Positions 11,837-19,720 of a stretch of DNA of 21,782 bases are shown here, in pieces. The stretch is from positions 1 to 21,782 of the IMG/VR virus record IMGVR_UViG_3300044633_001348. One strand, given 5' to 3'. The DNA comes from a virus. Position 1 is the first letter of the stretch. Each line of letters opens with the position of its first letter. The notes beneath the pieces are model-generated. The model searched no databases, was not told the origin of the DNA, and saw only the letters and a list, made by a program, of their open reading frames with translations. The translations under genes were made by a program, and so were the position numbers.

Positions 11837-13238
11837 TTCCTTTGATCGCATGAAAATGAGGCCGCACGTTCTGGTCGTGTGTCCGCAGGCCGTCGCTCCC
11901 GCGTGGGCGAAGGTGGTGGCGGGTGCAGCACGCGGCGACTTTAAGCCGTGGCGGCATCAGAGCGAGGCGGCGGCGTGGGCCGCGATCCGGCACGCGTCGA
12001 TGCTGGCCCTCGATATGGGGTGCGGCAAAACCTTTTGTGCGCTCTTGGCCCTTGGGTTGATGGCGATTGGCAAGAGCCTTGCCACGGTGCTGATTCACAA
12101 CGGGGCGTCGAAGCAAAGGGCCGAAAAACTCCAGCAGGCTTTGCAGACGGCGGGGAACCAGACGCTGATCGTCGTCGTGAATTACGACTCGGTGTGGCGT
12201 GGCGAGTTGGGCAAACTGATTGAGGGCACGAAGTGGGCGGCGATTGTGCTGGACGAGTCGCACAGGATCAAGTCACCGGGCGGCAAGGCGAGCCGGTGGC
12301 TGGCACGGCTGGCGGCGAAGCACCCGCACGCGAAGCGGCTTTGCCTCACCGGCACGCCGATGCCGCACTCGCCGCTCGACCTCTATGGGCAGTTCCGATT
12401 CCTTGACGGCAACGTGTTCGGTTCGTCTTACACGCGAATGCGGGCACGGTACGCCGAGTGCGACGTGCGGTTCCCCAGCAAGGTGAAGAAGTGGAGGAAC
12501 CAAGACGAACTGGCAGCGAAACTCGACGCCCATTCGTGGCGAGTCACCGCCGACGAAGTGCTCGACTTGCCCGATGCAATCCACGACACGATCCCGGTGC
12601 CGCTGTCACCGGCAACGCTGAAGTTCTACCGGTCGCTTGAGAAAGAAATGACTGCCCAAATCGAAGCGGGCACGGTCACGGTCAGCAATGCGCTGACCAA
12701 ACTGCTGCGGCTGCAGCAGGCGACCGGCGGGTACGCCCGCACCGAGGAAGCGGGCACGGTGTTGATCGACGGGATGCCCACGAAGCGGGCCATCCTTGAG
12801 GATCGTCTCGACGACCTTCCCGTGACCGAGCCGGTGGTCGTGTTCTGCCGGTTCCGCTCCGACCTTGACGACGTGCAGGCTGCGGCCCGCACGTTGGGCC
12901 GCGAGTATGCGGAGGTGTCGGGCGAACGGAAAGACCTTGAACGCTGGCAGGCTGGCGATGCCACGATCCTTGGCGTGCAGATTCAATCGGGCGGCGTCGG
13001 CATCGACCTGAGCCGCGCGGCGTACGCCTTCTACTACTCGCTTGGCTTTTCGCTGGGCGACTACGAGCAGAGTCTTGCCCGGCTGCGGCGACCGGGGCAG
13101 ACGCGGTGCGTGCGGTACTACCATCTGGTGGCGACCGGCACGGTTGACGAGCAAGTGTACGCGGCACTGAGGGAGCGTCGAAGCGTTGTCGAAGCGGTGC
13201 TGCGGAATCTTTCGCCGAGAACGGAGAGTGTGGCATGA
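11823..13238 (+). CDS. SNF2-like superfamily 2 helicase/ATPase
   Basis: A 471-aa protein from the ATG at 11823, with AGGAGG upstream. Motifs in order: a Q-like element KPWRHQ (41-46), Walker A DMGCGKT (64-70), DESH (144-147), LTGTP (175-179), then in the C-terminal half VVVFCRFR, QSGGVGIDLSRA and the arginine-finger motif QSLARLRRPGQ. This is the compact SNF2 type of phages, which moves along double-stranded DNA with ATP and supports replication or recombination. Its two RecA-like lobes are complete, without the long insertions of eukaryotic remodelers. Residues 15-30 (HVLVVCPQAVAPAWAK) look like a copy of motif Ia, placed ahead of Walker A. ATGA-coupled to the next gene. Confidence 0.93.
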   Translation: MAWHDSFDRMKMRPHVLVVCPQAVAPAWAKVVAGAARGDFKPWRHQSEAAAWAAIRHASMLALDMGCGKTFCALLALGLMAIGKSLATVLIHNGASKQRAEKLQQALQTAGNQTLIVVVNYDSVWRGELGKLIEGTKWAAIVLDESHRIKSPGGKASRWLARLAAKHPHAKRLCLTGTPMPHSPLDLYGQFRFLDGNVFGSSYTRMRARYAECDVRFPSKVKKWRNQDELAAKLDAHSWRVTADEVLDLPDAIHDTIPVPLSPATLKFYRSLEKEMTAQIEAGTVTVSNALTKLLRLQQATGGYARTEEAGTVLIDGMPTKRAILEDRLDDLPVTEPVVVFCRFRSDLDDVQAAARTLGREYAEVSGERKDLERWQAGDATILGVQIQSGGVGIDLSRAAYAFYYSLGFSLGDYEQSLARLRRPGQTRCVRYYHLVATGTVDEQVYAALRERRSVVEAVLRNLSPRTESVA

Positions 13239-13684
13239 GCATTGAACTGGAGATTGCAGGGCAGATCGAAGACAGCCAGCAGTTGGCGAAACTGCTGGAG
13301 CGTGTGTCCGAGTTGCAGGCTGAGAAAGACCGGCTGGCAACGGAGGCGGCGCGCGTGAACAAGTCGTTGAAGGATGCCGAACAGTTGGCGGTCGAGCGGC
13401 TTGCCGTGTCGGGCCTCGACGGCGTGCGTGCGGCGGGGAAGTCTTGGTTTGTCCGCGAGTTCTTTTCGGTGTCGGTTCCGACCGCGAACCGGGAAGCCGT
13501 GGTCGAAGCGGCGAAGGATGCGGGGTTGGAAGACTTGATTGCTGTGAACACATCCACGCTCAAGGCGTGGCTGATAGAGCAGCGGGCTGCGGAGGGCGAC
13601 GCCGCGTTGGCGGATGGCACTCCGTTCGCAGGGTTGTTGACTGAGTTTCGTGAAATGCGGCTGTCGCATCGCACGTTGGGTTGA
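13235..13684 (+). CDS. Coiled-coil phage protein, unknown
   Basis: A 149-aa protein from the ATG at 13235 (ATGA overlap with the helicase). Residues 15-55 form a clear heptad-like coiled coil (LAKLLERVSELQAEKDRLAT), followed by a globular part with strands (KSWFVREFFSVSV), a helix-turn segment AGLEDLIAVNTSTLKAWLIEQ and a final basic strand. Similar layouts occur in phage replication/recombination operons, but I cannot give a function. Its stop codon opens a copy of TGATTGTTCGG. Confidence 0.7.
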   Translation: MSIELEIAGQIEDSQQLAKLLERVSELQAEKDRLATEAARVNKSLKDAEQLAVERLAVSGLDGVRAAGKSWFVREFFSVSVPTANREAVVEAAKDAGLEDLIAVNTSTLKAWLIEQRAAEGDAALADGTPFAGLLTEFREMRLSHRTLG

Positions 13685-13724
13685 TTGTTCGGGTATGTTT
13701 CCATTTCTTGAAAGGAAGTAAGTT
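13682..13724 (+). repeat. Short stop-associated motif
   Basis: TGATTGTTCGGGTATG starts with the stop codon of the coiled-coil gene. The rest of the 40-base spacer is less GC-rich than its surroundings and holds the ribosome site GAAAGGAAG for the next gene. The hairpin seen in the full cassettes is absent. Confidence 0.85.
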
Positions 13725-14489
13725 ATGACTCCGACAAGTGAGATGATTACGGGTTCGGCTGGCAGCAAGTTTCTCGCGCTGCGGCCCGACTCCGACGTGC
13801 GTGAAGCACTGATGGCAAACCTTGGGCCGGGCGAGACGCTTCTGGCGTCCGACTTGCCACGGGTTTCGACGCCCGCCGCGGGCGGCAAGGTGTGGAGTTG
13901 GACGGACTCTGGCAACAACGAGCAGAGTGCCAAGTCCATCGACGGCATCCTCGTCTACTACGGTGTGCGTGGCACGCTGTGGGGCAGCGAGGAGCCGCAG
14001 GGCAAGGCGTCACCGGTGCTGGTGTCCTACGACCTCATGAACGCTGTGAGGGTCAACGAGGACATCGGCGACCTTGACGCAGAGGTGCTGGAGTCGTGCC
14101 GCACGGGCGACCGCACCTACGACTGGACTCGCCTGCCGTACAACCAGTACGGAACGAGCAAGTCCGGTCGCGGGAAGCGGTGCAAGGAGTCTCGCCTGCT
14201 GGCGATTCTCCGAGCCGACGAAGCGTGGCCGCTGCTGGTGACGGCTGGCCCCGGTTCGCTGAAGACCGTGACGCCATTCGTGAAGCGGCTCAGTGTGCCG
14301 CACTACCGGGCGGTCGTGAGCCTCACGCTCGACAAGGTGGAGAACGCGGGGGGCCAGCCCTACTCGCAGATCGTGCCGAAGTTTGTCGGCTCGATCACGA
14401 AGGAAGAAGGCGACATCGTGCGGAGGCTCTACACCGAGCCGCTGTCTCGCGTCGCCGCGCAACTCGACGTGCCGCAGGATGCGGCCTGA
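13725..14489 (+). CDS. Unnamed 254-aa phage replication-module protein
   Basis: From the ATG at 13725, with GAAAGGAAGTAAG upstream. The N-terminal half has strand-rich segments with GGKVWSWTD and DGILVYYGVRGTLWG, a middle loop with two cysteines and many Lys/Arg (NQYGTSKSGRGKRCKESRLL), and a C-terminal part with repeated strands (AVVSLTLDKVENAGGQPYSQ). Similar proteins sit in phage replication and recombination clusters. Position between the helicase and the primase would fit a single-stranded DNA-binding or annealing protein, but no motif proves it. The function is unknown. Confidence 0.7.
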   Translation: MTPTSEMITGSAGSKFLALRPDSDVREALMANLGPGETLLASDLPRVSTPAAGGKVWSWTDSGNNEQSAKSIDGILVYYGVRGTLWGSEEPQGKASPVLVSYDLMNAVRVNEDIGDLDAEVLESCRTGDRTYDWTRLPYNQYGTSKSGRGKRCKESRLLAILRADEAWPLLVTAGPGSLKTVTPFVKRLSVPHYRAVVSLTLDKVENAGGQPYSQIVPKFVGSITKEEGDIVRRLYTEPLSRVAAQLDVPQDAA

Positions 14490-14509
14490 GAACGGATGCT
14501 CGTCGGTTC

Positions 14510-14550
14510 GCCCCCGCGTCGCGTGGAGACGCGGCGCGGGGGCATCTTTT
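14510..14550 (+). terminator. Strong rho-independent terminator
   Basis: A 15-bp stem, GCCCCCGCGTCGCGT (14510-14524) and ACGCGGCGCGGGGGC (14529-14543), with one G-U pair and loop GGAG, followed by ATCTTTT. It lies in the 85-base spacer before the primase gene. No promoter is visible between it and the primase start, so it probably acts as an attenuator or is read through. Confidence 0.88.
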
Positions 14551-14574
14551 ACACACACGAAACACGGAGGCAGG

Positions 14575-16305
14575 ATGGATATGGCTACGCATCATGGGGT
14601 CGCCGCGCTCGCGGCGACATACGCCGCACGCGGCTGGAAGATCGTTCGGCTGTACGGTTCGCCGTCGCCGGGGGTTTGCACTTGCTGGAAGGGCCGGGAC
14701 TGCGGCACGCCGGGGAAGCACCCGCAGGGCGAAGCGTGGCACCTGAGTGCCACCGATGACGAGGAAACGGTGCTGTCGTGGTTTGAGGCGGGCACGCCGG
14801 TGAACATCGGCTTGCTGCTTGGCCCGGCATCCGGTGTCGTGGACGTTGAACTTGACGGCGACGATGCGAAGGCGGCGTGGGCTGCTCTTGGCCTTGGCGA
14901 AATCTGGACGCCGACTTACACGGCAGGCCGGGGGCCTCATCGGCTGTTCCGGTGGGACGAAGGATTGCCCGCCACGGCGGTGCGGAAGGTCAACGGCATC
15001 GAAGTGCGGATCGGCAACGGCGGCGCGGCGGCGCAGTCGGTCATTCCCCCGTCGGTTCATCACACCGGAAAAATCTACGAGTGGGTGCCGGGAATGAGTC
15101 CCGACGACGTGGAGTTGCAGCCGCTGCCTGAGAAGTTGGTCAACTTACTTTGGAACGACGACGGCACGGGGCAGCGGATCGGCACGGGGCGAAAGCCCGC
15201 TCGGGCGTTGCTGCACGAACCGGTGAAGGAAGGCGGCAGGAACGAGGAGGTGTATCGCTTCGCAGTCCGCGAGGCGTTTCGTTCGGGGCCAGACCTTGAC
15301 GACCAGACCGAGCAGCAGGATTTGCTGGCGAAGATTCGGATGCTCAACACGGTGCAGTGCAAGCCGCCGATGGCCGACGACGAAGTGGTGGCGATCTTCC
15401 GGTCGGCGATTGGGTACGTTCGCAAGACCCGTTCGGCTGGCATGGATCAAGCAGCGGCGATTGCTCACGCCGAGGCAACCAGTGCGAGGGAGTGTGCGAA
15501 ACTCAAGCCGATCAAGGCAGACGCGGCTAACAGCGGGGTGCGGCTGTTCACGGCAACCGGGCTGTCCTTCACCCCCATCGTGCCAGACGCTGACCCTGAG
15601 TGGGGGCCGGGCGAGTGGCGGCTGACGGTCGTGCACTCCGACCCGCTGGAGTACCGGCTGCACGTTCCGGCGTGGAAGCAGTGGACATCGAACGGCACGG
15701 GCAACATCTCGCTTTCGGTTGACCAGTACCGCAGTGCCACGAAGGTGGCGGCGGCGGTACTGAGTGCGACCGGCGTGGTGATGCTCGACAAAAAGCCGGG
15801 CGATTGGAAGCGGATTTGGGACGGCGGCTACAAAGTCAAGAACAAGCAGGGCGACGCGACCGCCAAGACTCGAACCGCCGACGGAGTGAAGGCAAAACTT
15901 CTCGACAACGTGGAACACGAATGGCCGGGAGCAAGTAGCCTGCGGTACGTGCTTCTGGCCTCATGGCTCTATGACCGGCTGGCGCAGGCATCCCAGCCGT
16001 CGGACGATGACTTGCCCGACCCGACCGGGCGGGCGGCGTGGCGGCAGGACGGGACGCTCTGGTTCGGCTGGGGCAAAGTTTGGGAGGACATCGAGCGGCA
16101 GCACCGCGTCAACGACGGCGAGAGGCTTGCCCTCAAAAGGCGTCTATTAGCCCGTCTGGAGGGCGAGAAGGATTTCCGGCACACGGAACACAGGCACCTC
16201 GGCGGTGCCCGCAAATCGTACGTGGTGTGGACGCAGCGGGAGTTCGCGGTGCTGGAGGAGATTGCGACGATGGATGCCACGCCGCCGCAGGGGGCCGACG
16301 CCTGA
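14575..16305 (+). CDS. Bifunctional DNA primase/polymerase (prim-pol) with PriCT-like region
   Basis: A 576-aa protein. The N-terminal 195 residues match the prim-pol domain: ATYAARGWKIVRLYG (14-28), a Cys/His-containing GTPGKHPQG, WHLSATDDEETVLSWF (55-70), NIGLLLGPASGVVDVELD (77-94) with the metal-binding Asp90-x-Glu92, RGPHRLFR (119-126) with the conserved His, and QSVIPPSVHHTGKIYEW (154-170). Residues 220-283 (RNEEVYRFAVREAF to FRSAIGYVRK) match the primase C-terminal 1 domain. About 290 further residues form a region I cannot name. It would make primers and perhaps extend them during phage replication. ATG at 14575 or 14581; GGAGG is 4 or 10 bases upstream. Confidence 0.9.
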   Translation: MDMATHHGVAALAATYAARGWKIVRLYGSPSPGVCTCWKGRDCGTPGKHPQGEAWHLSATDDEETVLSWFEAGTPVNIGLLLGPASGVVDVELDGDDAKAAWAALGLGEIWTPTYTAGRGPHRLFRWDEGLPATAVRKVNGIEVRIGNGGAAAQSVIPPSVHHTGKIYEWVPGMSPDDVELQPLPEKLVNLLWNDDGTGQRIGTGRKPARALLHEPVKEGGRNEEVYRFAVREAFRSGPDLDDQTEQQDLLAKIRMLNTVQCKPPMADDEVVAIFRSAIGYVRKTRSAGMDQAAAIAHAEATSARECAKLKPIKADAANSGVRLFTATGLSFTPIVPDADPEWGPGEWRLTVVHSDPLEYRLHVPAWKQWTSNGTGNISLSVDQYRSATKVAAAVLSATGVVMLDKKPGDWKRIWDGGYKVKNKQGDATAKTRTADGVKAKLLDNVEHEWPGASSLRYVLLASWLYDRLAQASQPSDDDLPDPTGRAAWRQDGTLWFGWGKVWEDIERQHRVNDGERLALKRRLLARLEGEKDFRHTEHRHLGGARKSYVVWTQREFAVLEEIATMDATPPQGADA

Positions 16306-16560
16306 TCCCTACTCTATGGGGATTTTTATCATGCCTAAAAAGTTGTTCGGAGCCGCTCGGTTTTCCCGGCAAGGTGCGATCCGTGCTTGTTTTTACGTGG
16401 TGAAACGTGCCGCGAAAACCGCCGCGAAAACTTTTCTGCAAGAGGGTGTTTTCTCGAATCGTCGTCAAACGGTGGGTCGGAGTGCCCGTGTTACGGATCA
16501 ACGCGGACTTTTTACCGGCGTCGGAGTTTTTCTGAGGCCCAATTATAAGAAGGGTGTTTC
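16306..16560 (+). repeat. Long noncoding element, copy B
   Basis: A gene-free stretch that begins at the base after the primase stop codon and ends at the GTG of the next gene. It keeps the same blocks in the same order as copy A (4808-5046): the 22 identical bases at 16306-16327, AAAAAGTTGTTCG, CGGTTTTC-x-CGGCA, two CCGCGAAAAC-type repeats (near 16410-16430), CGCGGACTTTTT-x-CC, GAGGCCC and TTATA with AAGGG. It is 16 bases longer than copy A and diverged between blocks. A short plus-strand frame crosses it but has no ribosome site or recognisable product. Confidence 0.75.
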
Positions 16561-18207
16561 GTGCAAATCGCCAGACTGATCGGTGCCGCCGGGAGCGGCA
16601 AGACAACCGAGTTGCTGAACATCATGGAGGCGGCGTTGCCCAAACTGGGGAACGACCCGCTGCGGCTGGGCTTCGCATCGTTCACCCGCGCGGCCCGTGC
16701 CGAGGCGGTGAGCCGGGCGGCAGCGGCGTGGGGAGTTCCGCACACCCTGCTCGACGGCGACGGCTGGTTCCGCACGGTTCACTCCACCGCGAAGCGGTGC
16801 CTCGACGTGGGGCAGGGCCAACTGATCGGCAGCAAGGCGGCCGACGTGGAGTGGATCAGCAACGCTCTCGGCGTGCGGGTCTCGACCAGCATTGACGAGG
16901 ACACCGGGCGGCAGAAGTTTGTCGGTGGTCAAGAGGGGGCGGCACTCAACGCGTGGGATCACGCCCGCAACACGCTCTTGCCGCTGGCCGAAGTGGTGCG
17001 GCGGGCGCGGCGGCTGGACGACGACGTGCCAGACTATGCCGCCGTTGTTCGGGTAGCCGAACGATACGAGATGGCGAAGCGTGTCGGCGACCGGCTCGAC
17101 TTCTCCGACCTCCTGCTCCGCTTCACCGGGCTACGCGTGGACACGACCGAAGGCGTGAGCCGCGTCGAACCGGAGGGCTACTTGCCGCCGGTATCGGCGT
17201 GGCTGTTTGACGAGCAGCAGGATGCCTCGCCGCTGCTCGACGCCGCCTGCAAGCGGCTGGTATCGGCACCGACGGTGCGGTGGTGCTACGTCGTGGGCGA
17301 TCCGTTCCAAGCGATATTTGGATTCGCCGGGAGCAGTGCCGAGTGCTTCCTTGGCTGGCCTGCGGAGAAGGAAAGGACAATGCCGAAATCGTACCGCTGC
17401 CCGAAGCCGATTTTGGAACTTGGCGAACGGTGCCTGCGGCGGATGCACAAGGGGTACTTCGACCGTCGCGTATCTCCTGCGGATCACGAAGGGCAAATCT
17501 TCGACACCGAGACAGAGGTGCCGCTGTCGCGGGCACGACCCGACGAGGATTGGCTGTTCATCGCCCGCTCGAACTTCGACGCGGGGCGGCTGCACGCTTC
17601 GCTCAGTGCGGCGGGCAAGCCGTCGCGGTGGGTCAAGCAGACAGACGGCTCGACGGTTCGCGGGCAGGGGCTTGCCGCGCTCTACGCGTTGGAGAAGGGC
17701 AAGCCGGTGAGCGGCGTTGCGTGGGGTCGTGCGATTGAGTTGCTGCCCACGATCAACAAGCACAAGGAGCCGATGCTGTCTCGCGGCATCAAGACCGGAT
17801 GGGCGAGGCAGCACGCCAGCAAGATGGACGTGGTGTTTCCGAACGAGTTGGAGAAGGTCGGCGCGACCGCACCTTTGATCGCCAGCATCCGCAGCGGTGC
17901 GTGGTGCGGGCTGGTGGATCGTGCGGAAGGCTGGCGGCGGCACGCTGAACTGTGGGGCGAGGAACTGGCGTCCAACTCCCGCATCCGCGTGGGCACGATT
18001 CATTCGGTCAAAGGGATGGAGGCCGACAACGTGGCCTTGCTTACGACGGTTGCCAAGCGTGTAGAGCAGGGCCGCGATGACTGCCCCGCACAACATGACG
18101 AGGAGTGCCGGGTGGCCTACGTCGGCGTGACGCGGGCACGGCGGAATCTGTACATCGTCAACGAGGGGCGGCACGGCAAGCCGGTGCCCCGCATGGAGGT
18201 ACTGTGA
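16561..18207 (+). CDS. UvrD/Rep-like superfamily 1A helicase
   Basis: A 548-aa protein from the GTG at 16561, with AAGAAGGGTG just upstream. Motifs: Walker A GAAGSGKT (8-15), motif Ia FASFTRAARAEA (39-50), DEQQD (217-221), GDPFQAIFGFAGS (from 246), YRCP (motif IV), TIHSVKG (479-485) and VGVTRARR (521-528). These are the full SF1A set for ATP-driven 3'-to-5' unwinding. It is shorter than bacterial UvrD (about 720 aa), mainly because the 1B/2B insertions are reduced. It would unwind DNA in replication or recombination. It is the first gene after element B and couples by TGATG to the nuclease-like gene. Confidence 0.93.
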   Translation: MQIARLIGAAGSGKTTELLNIMEAALPKLGNDPLRLGFASFTRAARAEAVSRAAAAWGVPHTLLDGDGWFRTVHSTAKRCLDVGQGQLIGSKAADVEWISNALGVRVSTSIDEDTGRQKFVGGQEGAALNAWDHARNTLLPLAEVVRRARRLDDDVPDYAAVVRVAERYEMAKRVGDRLDFSDLLLRFTGLRVDTTEGVSRVEPEGYLPPVSAWLFDEQQDASPLLDAACKRLVSAPTVRWCYVVGDPFQAIFGFAGSSAECFLGWPAEKERTMPKSYRCPKPILELGERCLRRMHKGYFDRRVSPADHEGQIFDTETEVPLSRARPDEDWLFIARSNFDAGRLHASLSAAGKPSRWVKQTDGSTVRGQGLAALYALEKGKPVSGVAWGRAIELLPTINKHKEPMLSRGIKTGWARQHASKMDVVFPNELEKVGATAPLIASIRSGAWCGLVDRAEGWRRHAELWGEELASNSRIRVGTIHSVKGMEADNVALLTTVAKRVEQGRDDCPAQHDEECRVAYVGVTRARRNLYIVNEGRHGKPVPRMEVL

Positions 18208-18629
18208 TGCTCAACCCTGCAATCGCCGGGGAGTCTTGGGAGCAGGAGTTCGTTGCTCTCGCAAAGGGCAACGGCCTCAAGGCGAGACGCGTGCCCGGCT
18301 GCCGACCGCACGACGCGGTGGTGAACGGGCTGAAGGTGCAATGCAAAAACATTACCAGCGACGCCGACGGTCGTATTCGCGTGGGCAAGTCCTACGGCAA
18401 AGGCGGCACGCGGCGGTATAAGCGAACGGACTTCGATGTGCTGGCAATAAACTTTAAGGGCACGCGGCTTTTCATTCCGGCACAGATGCTATGCGGCTCG
18501 CGTGGACGCTGGCCGAACAGCATTGTGGTTCGCCGCTACTGGCGATGCCGAGACAACTGGGCCGTTTTCACGACCGGCGGCAGTTGCGAAGAGGCGATCC
18601 AGCAAACGCTGTGGGAGGGCTGCGCATGA
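18207..18629 (+). CDS. PD-(D/E)XK nuclease-like protein
   Basis: A 140-aa protein from the ATG at 18207, coupled to the helicase stop as TGATG. The N-terminus GESWEQEFVALAKGNGLKARRVPG is followed by the motif HDAVVNGLKVQCK, where Asp36, Gln45 and Lys47 fit the PD-(D/E)XK core in its D-Xn-Q-x-K form, as in several phage and resolvase-like nucleases; Glu12 or Glu14 may be the helix-alpha acid. A second part, YKRTDFDVLAINFKGTRLFIPA, resembles the following core strands. It may cut branched or end DNA with the helicase. Fold call likely, activity inferred. Confidence 0.7.
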   Translation: MLNPAIAGESWEQEFVALAKGNGLKARRVPGCRPHDAVVNGLKVQCKNITSDADGRIRVGKSYGKGGTRRYKRTDFDVLAINFKGTRLFIPAQMLCGSRGRWPNSIVVRRYWRCRDNWAVFTTGGSCEEAIQQTLWEGCA

Positions 18630-18976
18630 TCGTCTTTCACCCACACCCCGAACCCTGCTATCGCTGCGAGGCAACGGCATGGGAAGCAATCGACACCCGC
18701 ATGGTGCGGGAGCGTGGCCGCAGCGTGCCGCACGACGTGGTGGAGTGCTGCTTCTGCGGCGTCATGGTGCTGGCCGCAGCCGCACCCCGGCCCGCCGTGG
18801 CAGAGCCGCAGGCCAACCGGCCCGAGTTCCGCTTTCAGTTCGGGCGGTTCGAGGGCATGACGTTTGCCGAGGCTGACGGCGAGACAAACGGGCGGGCGTA
18901 CCTTGAGCATCTGCGGGACACGAACGAGAAACTCCGCGACCGGATCGCGGAATACCTGACGGCGGCTACCGCTTGA
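18626..18976 (+). CDS. Zinc-finger protein with ExoX-C-like region
   Basis: A 116-aa protein from the ATG at 18626 (ATGA overlap with the nuclease-like gene). C-x2-C at 11-14 (CYRC) and CCFC at 41-44 fit one zinc site. Residues 69-110 (RFQFGRFEGMTFAEAD, then AYLEHLRDTNEKLRDRIAEYL) resemble the short C-terminal domain of exodeoxyribonuclease X, which occurs in phage proteins fused to other parts. A DNA-binding helper role beside the nucleases is likely but unproven. Confidence 0.6.
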   Translation: MIVFHPHPEPCYRCEATAWEAIDTRMVRERGRSVPHDVVECCFCGVMVLAAAAPRPAVAEPQANRPEFRFQFGRFEGMTFAEADGETNGRAYLEHLRDTNEKLRDRIAEYLTAATA

Positions 18977-18997
18977 CAGGTCTGGTCAGGTGGCCGC

Positions 18998-19720
18998 ATG
19001 AGCGTTGCCACTCTCGCCCGCAAGCCGCAGGGCCACGAAGACGAATTACACGACGGCGAGAATCCGTTCTCGACCAACAAGGTCACGGGGCACAGTCTCA
19101 ACTTCCCGATCATCGGAACGTGCCGCCCGACGACGGTCTGTGCCGATACGTGCTACTTCGCTGCCGGGCCATCGACGTGGCGGCAAAGCCTCGACAAGCA
19201 GCACCGGCTGCTCAACTCCCTGCGGGCTGACCCCGCACGGCTTGCCGCCCGCATCGTTGAGTGGACGCAACGGCTGCGGCTGACGTTCGTGCGGTGGAAC
19301 GGGGGCGGCGACTTGGTGGAGGAAACGCCCGCGTGCATCGCGGCGGTTGCGAACGAACTGCCGTTCATGCCGCAGTGGGTCGTGACGCGGAGGCCAGAGT
19401 TGGCTGCAAAGATAACGCCCGCACGAAACGTGTTCGTTCACTTCTCCGTAGACAAGGCATCATGGGCAAGGCTGGAAGAGTTTCGCGGCATCGCTCCCGC
19501 TGGCTTGCAGTGGTTTCATTCGTACCAATGCGACGACGGCGAGGTGCCGCCAGCAGCGATAGCACCGGTCGTGTTTCGCAACAAATATGACCTTGACGGA
19601 TCGGCCCCCATCGAGGACGATTGCCCCCTTAACTTGAACGAGTCGATTGTTCGGGTATGCGAATCGTGCCGCCGCTGCTTCAACGGCGACGCCGTAAAGA
19701 GGGCAAAGGAATGCCGCTAG
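18998..19720 (+). CDS. Gp88-like phage protein with clustered cysteines
   Basis: A 240-aa protein from the ATG at 18998, with AGGTGG upstream. It matches the style of the phage gene product 88 family: VTGHSLNFPIIGTC, then C42-x5-C48-x3-C52 (GTCRPTTVCADTCYFAAG), FVRWNGGGDLVEETPACI, a TRRPELAAKI segment, and a C-terminal cluster of cysteines at 209, 221, 224, 227 and 239. These proteins recall radical-SAM-like barrels, with cysteines that could hold an iron-sulfur cluster, but the classic C-x3-C-x2-C is not present and the activity is unknown. The last nine bases overlap the next gene start. A copy of the TTGTTCGG motif lies inside the coding sequence at 19644. Confidence 0.65.
   Translation: MSVATLARKPQGHEDELHDGENPFSTNKVTGHSLNFPIIGTCRPTTVCADTCYFAAGPSTWRQSLDKQHRLLNSLRADPARLAARIVEWTQRLRLTFVRWNGGGDLVEETPACIAAVANELPFMPQWVVTRRPELAAKITPARNVFVHFSVDKASWARLEEFRGIAPAGLQWFHSYQCDDGEVPPAAIAPVVFRNKYDLDGSAPIEDDCPLNLNESIVRVCESCRRCFNGDAVKRAKECR

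Noticed and set aside
12606-13948. Long minus-strand frames over the helicase, coiled-coil and following gene
   Set aside because: They are antisense to well-supported plus-strand genes, show no known motif and have Arg/Ser/Pro-rich composition typical of shadow frames.
16205-16579. A 124-aa plus-strand frame crossing element B
   Set aside because: It starts inside the primase gene in another frame, has no ribosome site and no recognisable motif, and copy A has no matching open frame.
17044-17062. Hairpin GTTCGG-GTAG-CCGAAC with a TTGTTCGGGTA core
   Set aside because: It lies deep inside the UvrD-like helicase, encodes plausible residues there and is far from a gene end, so it may be chance; kept only as a weak copy of the motif.
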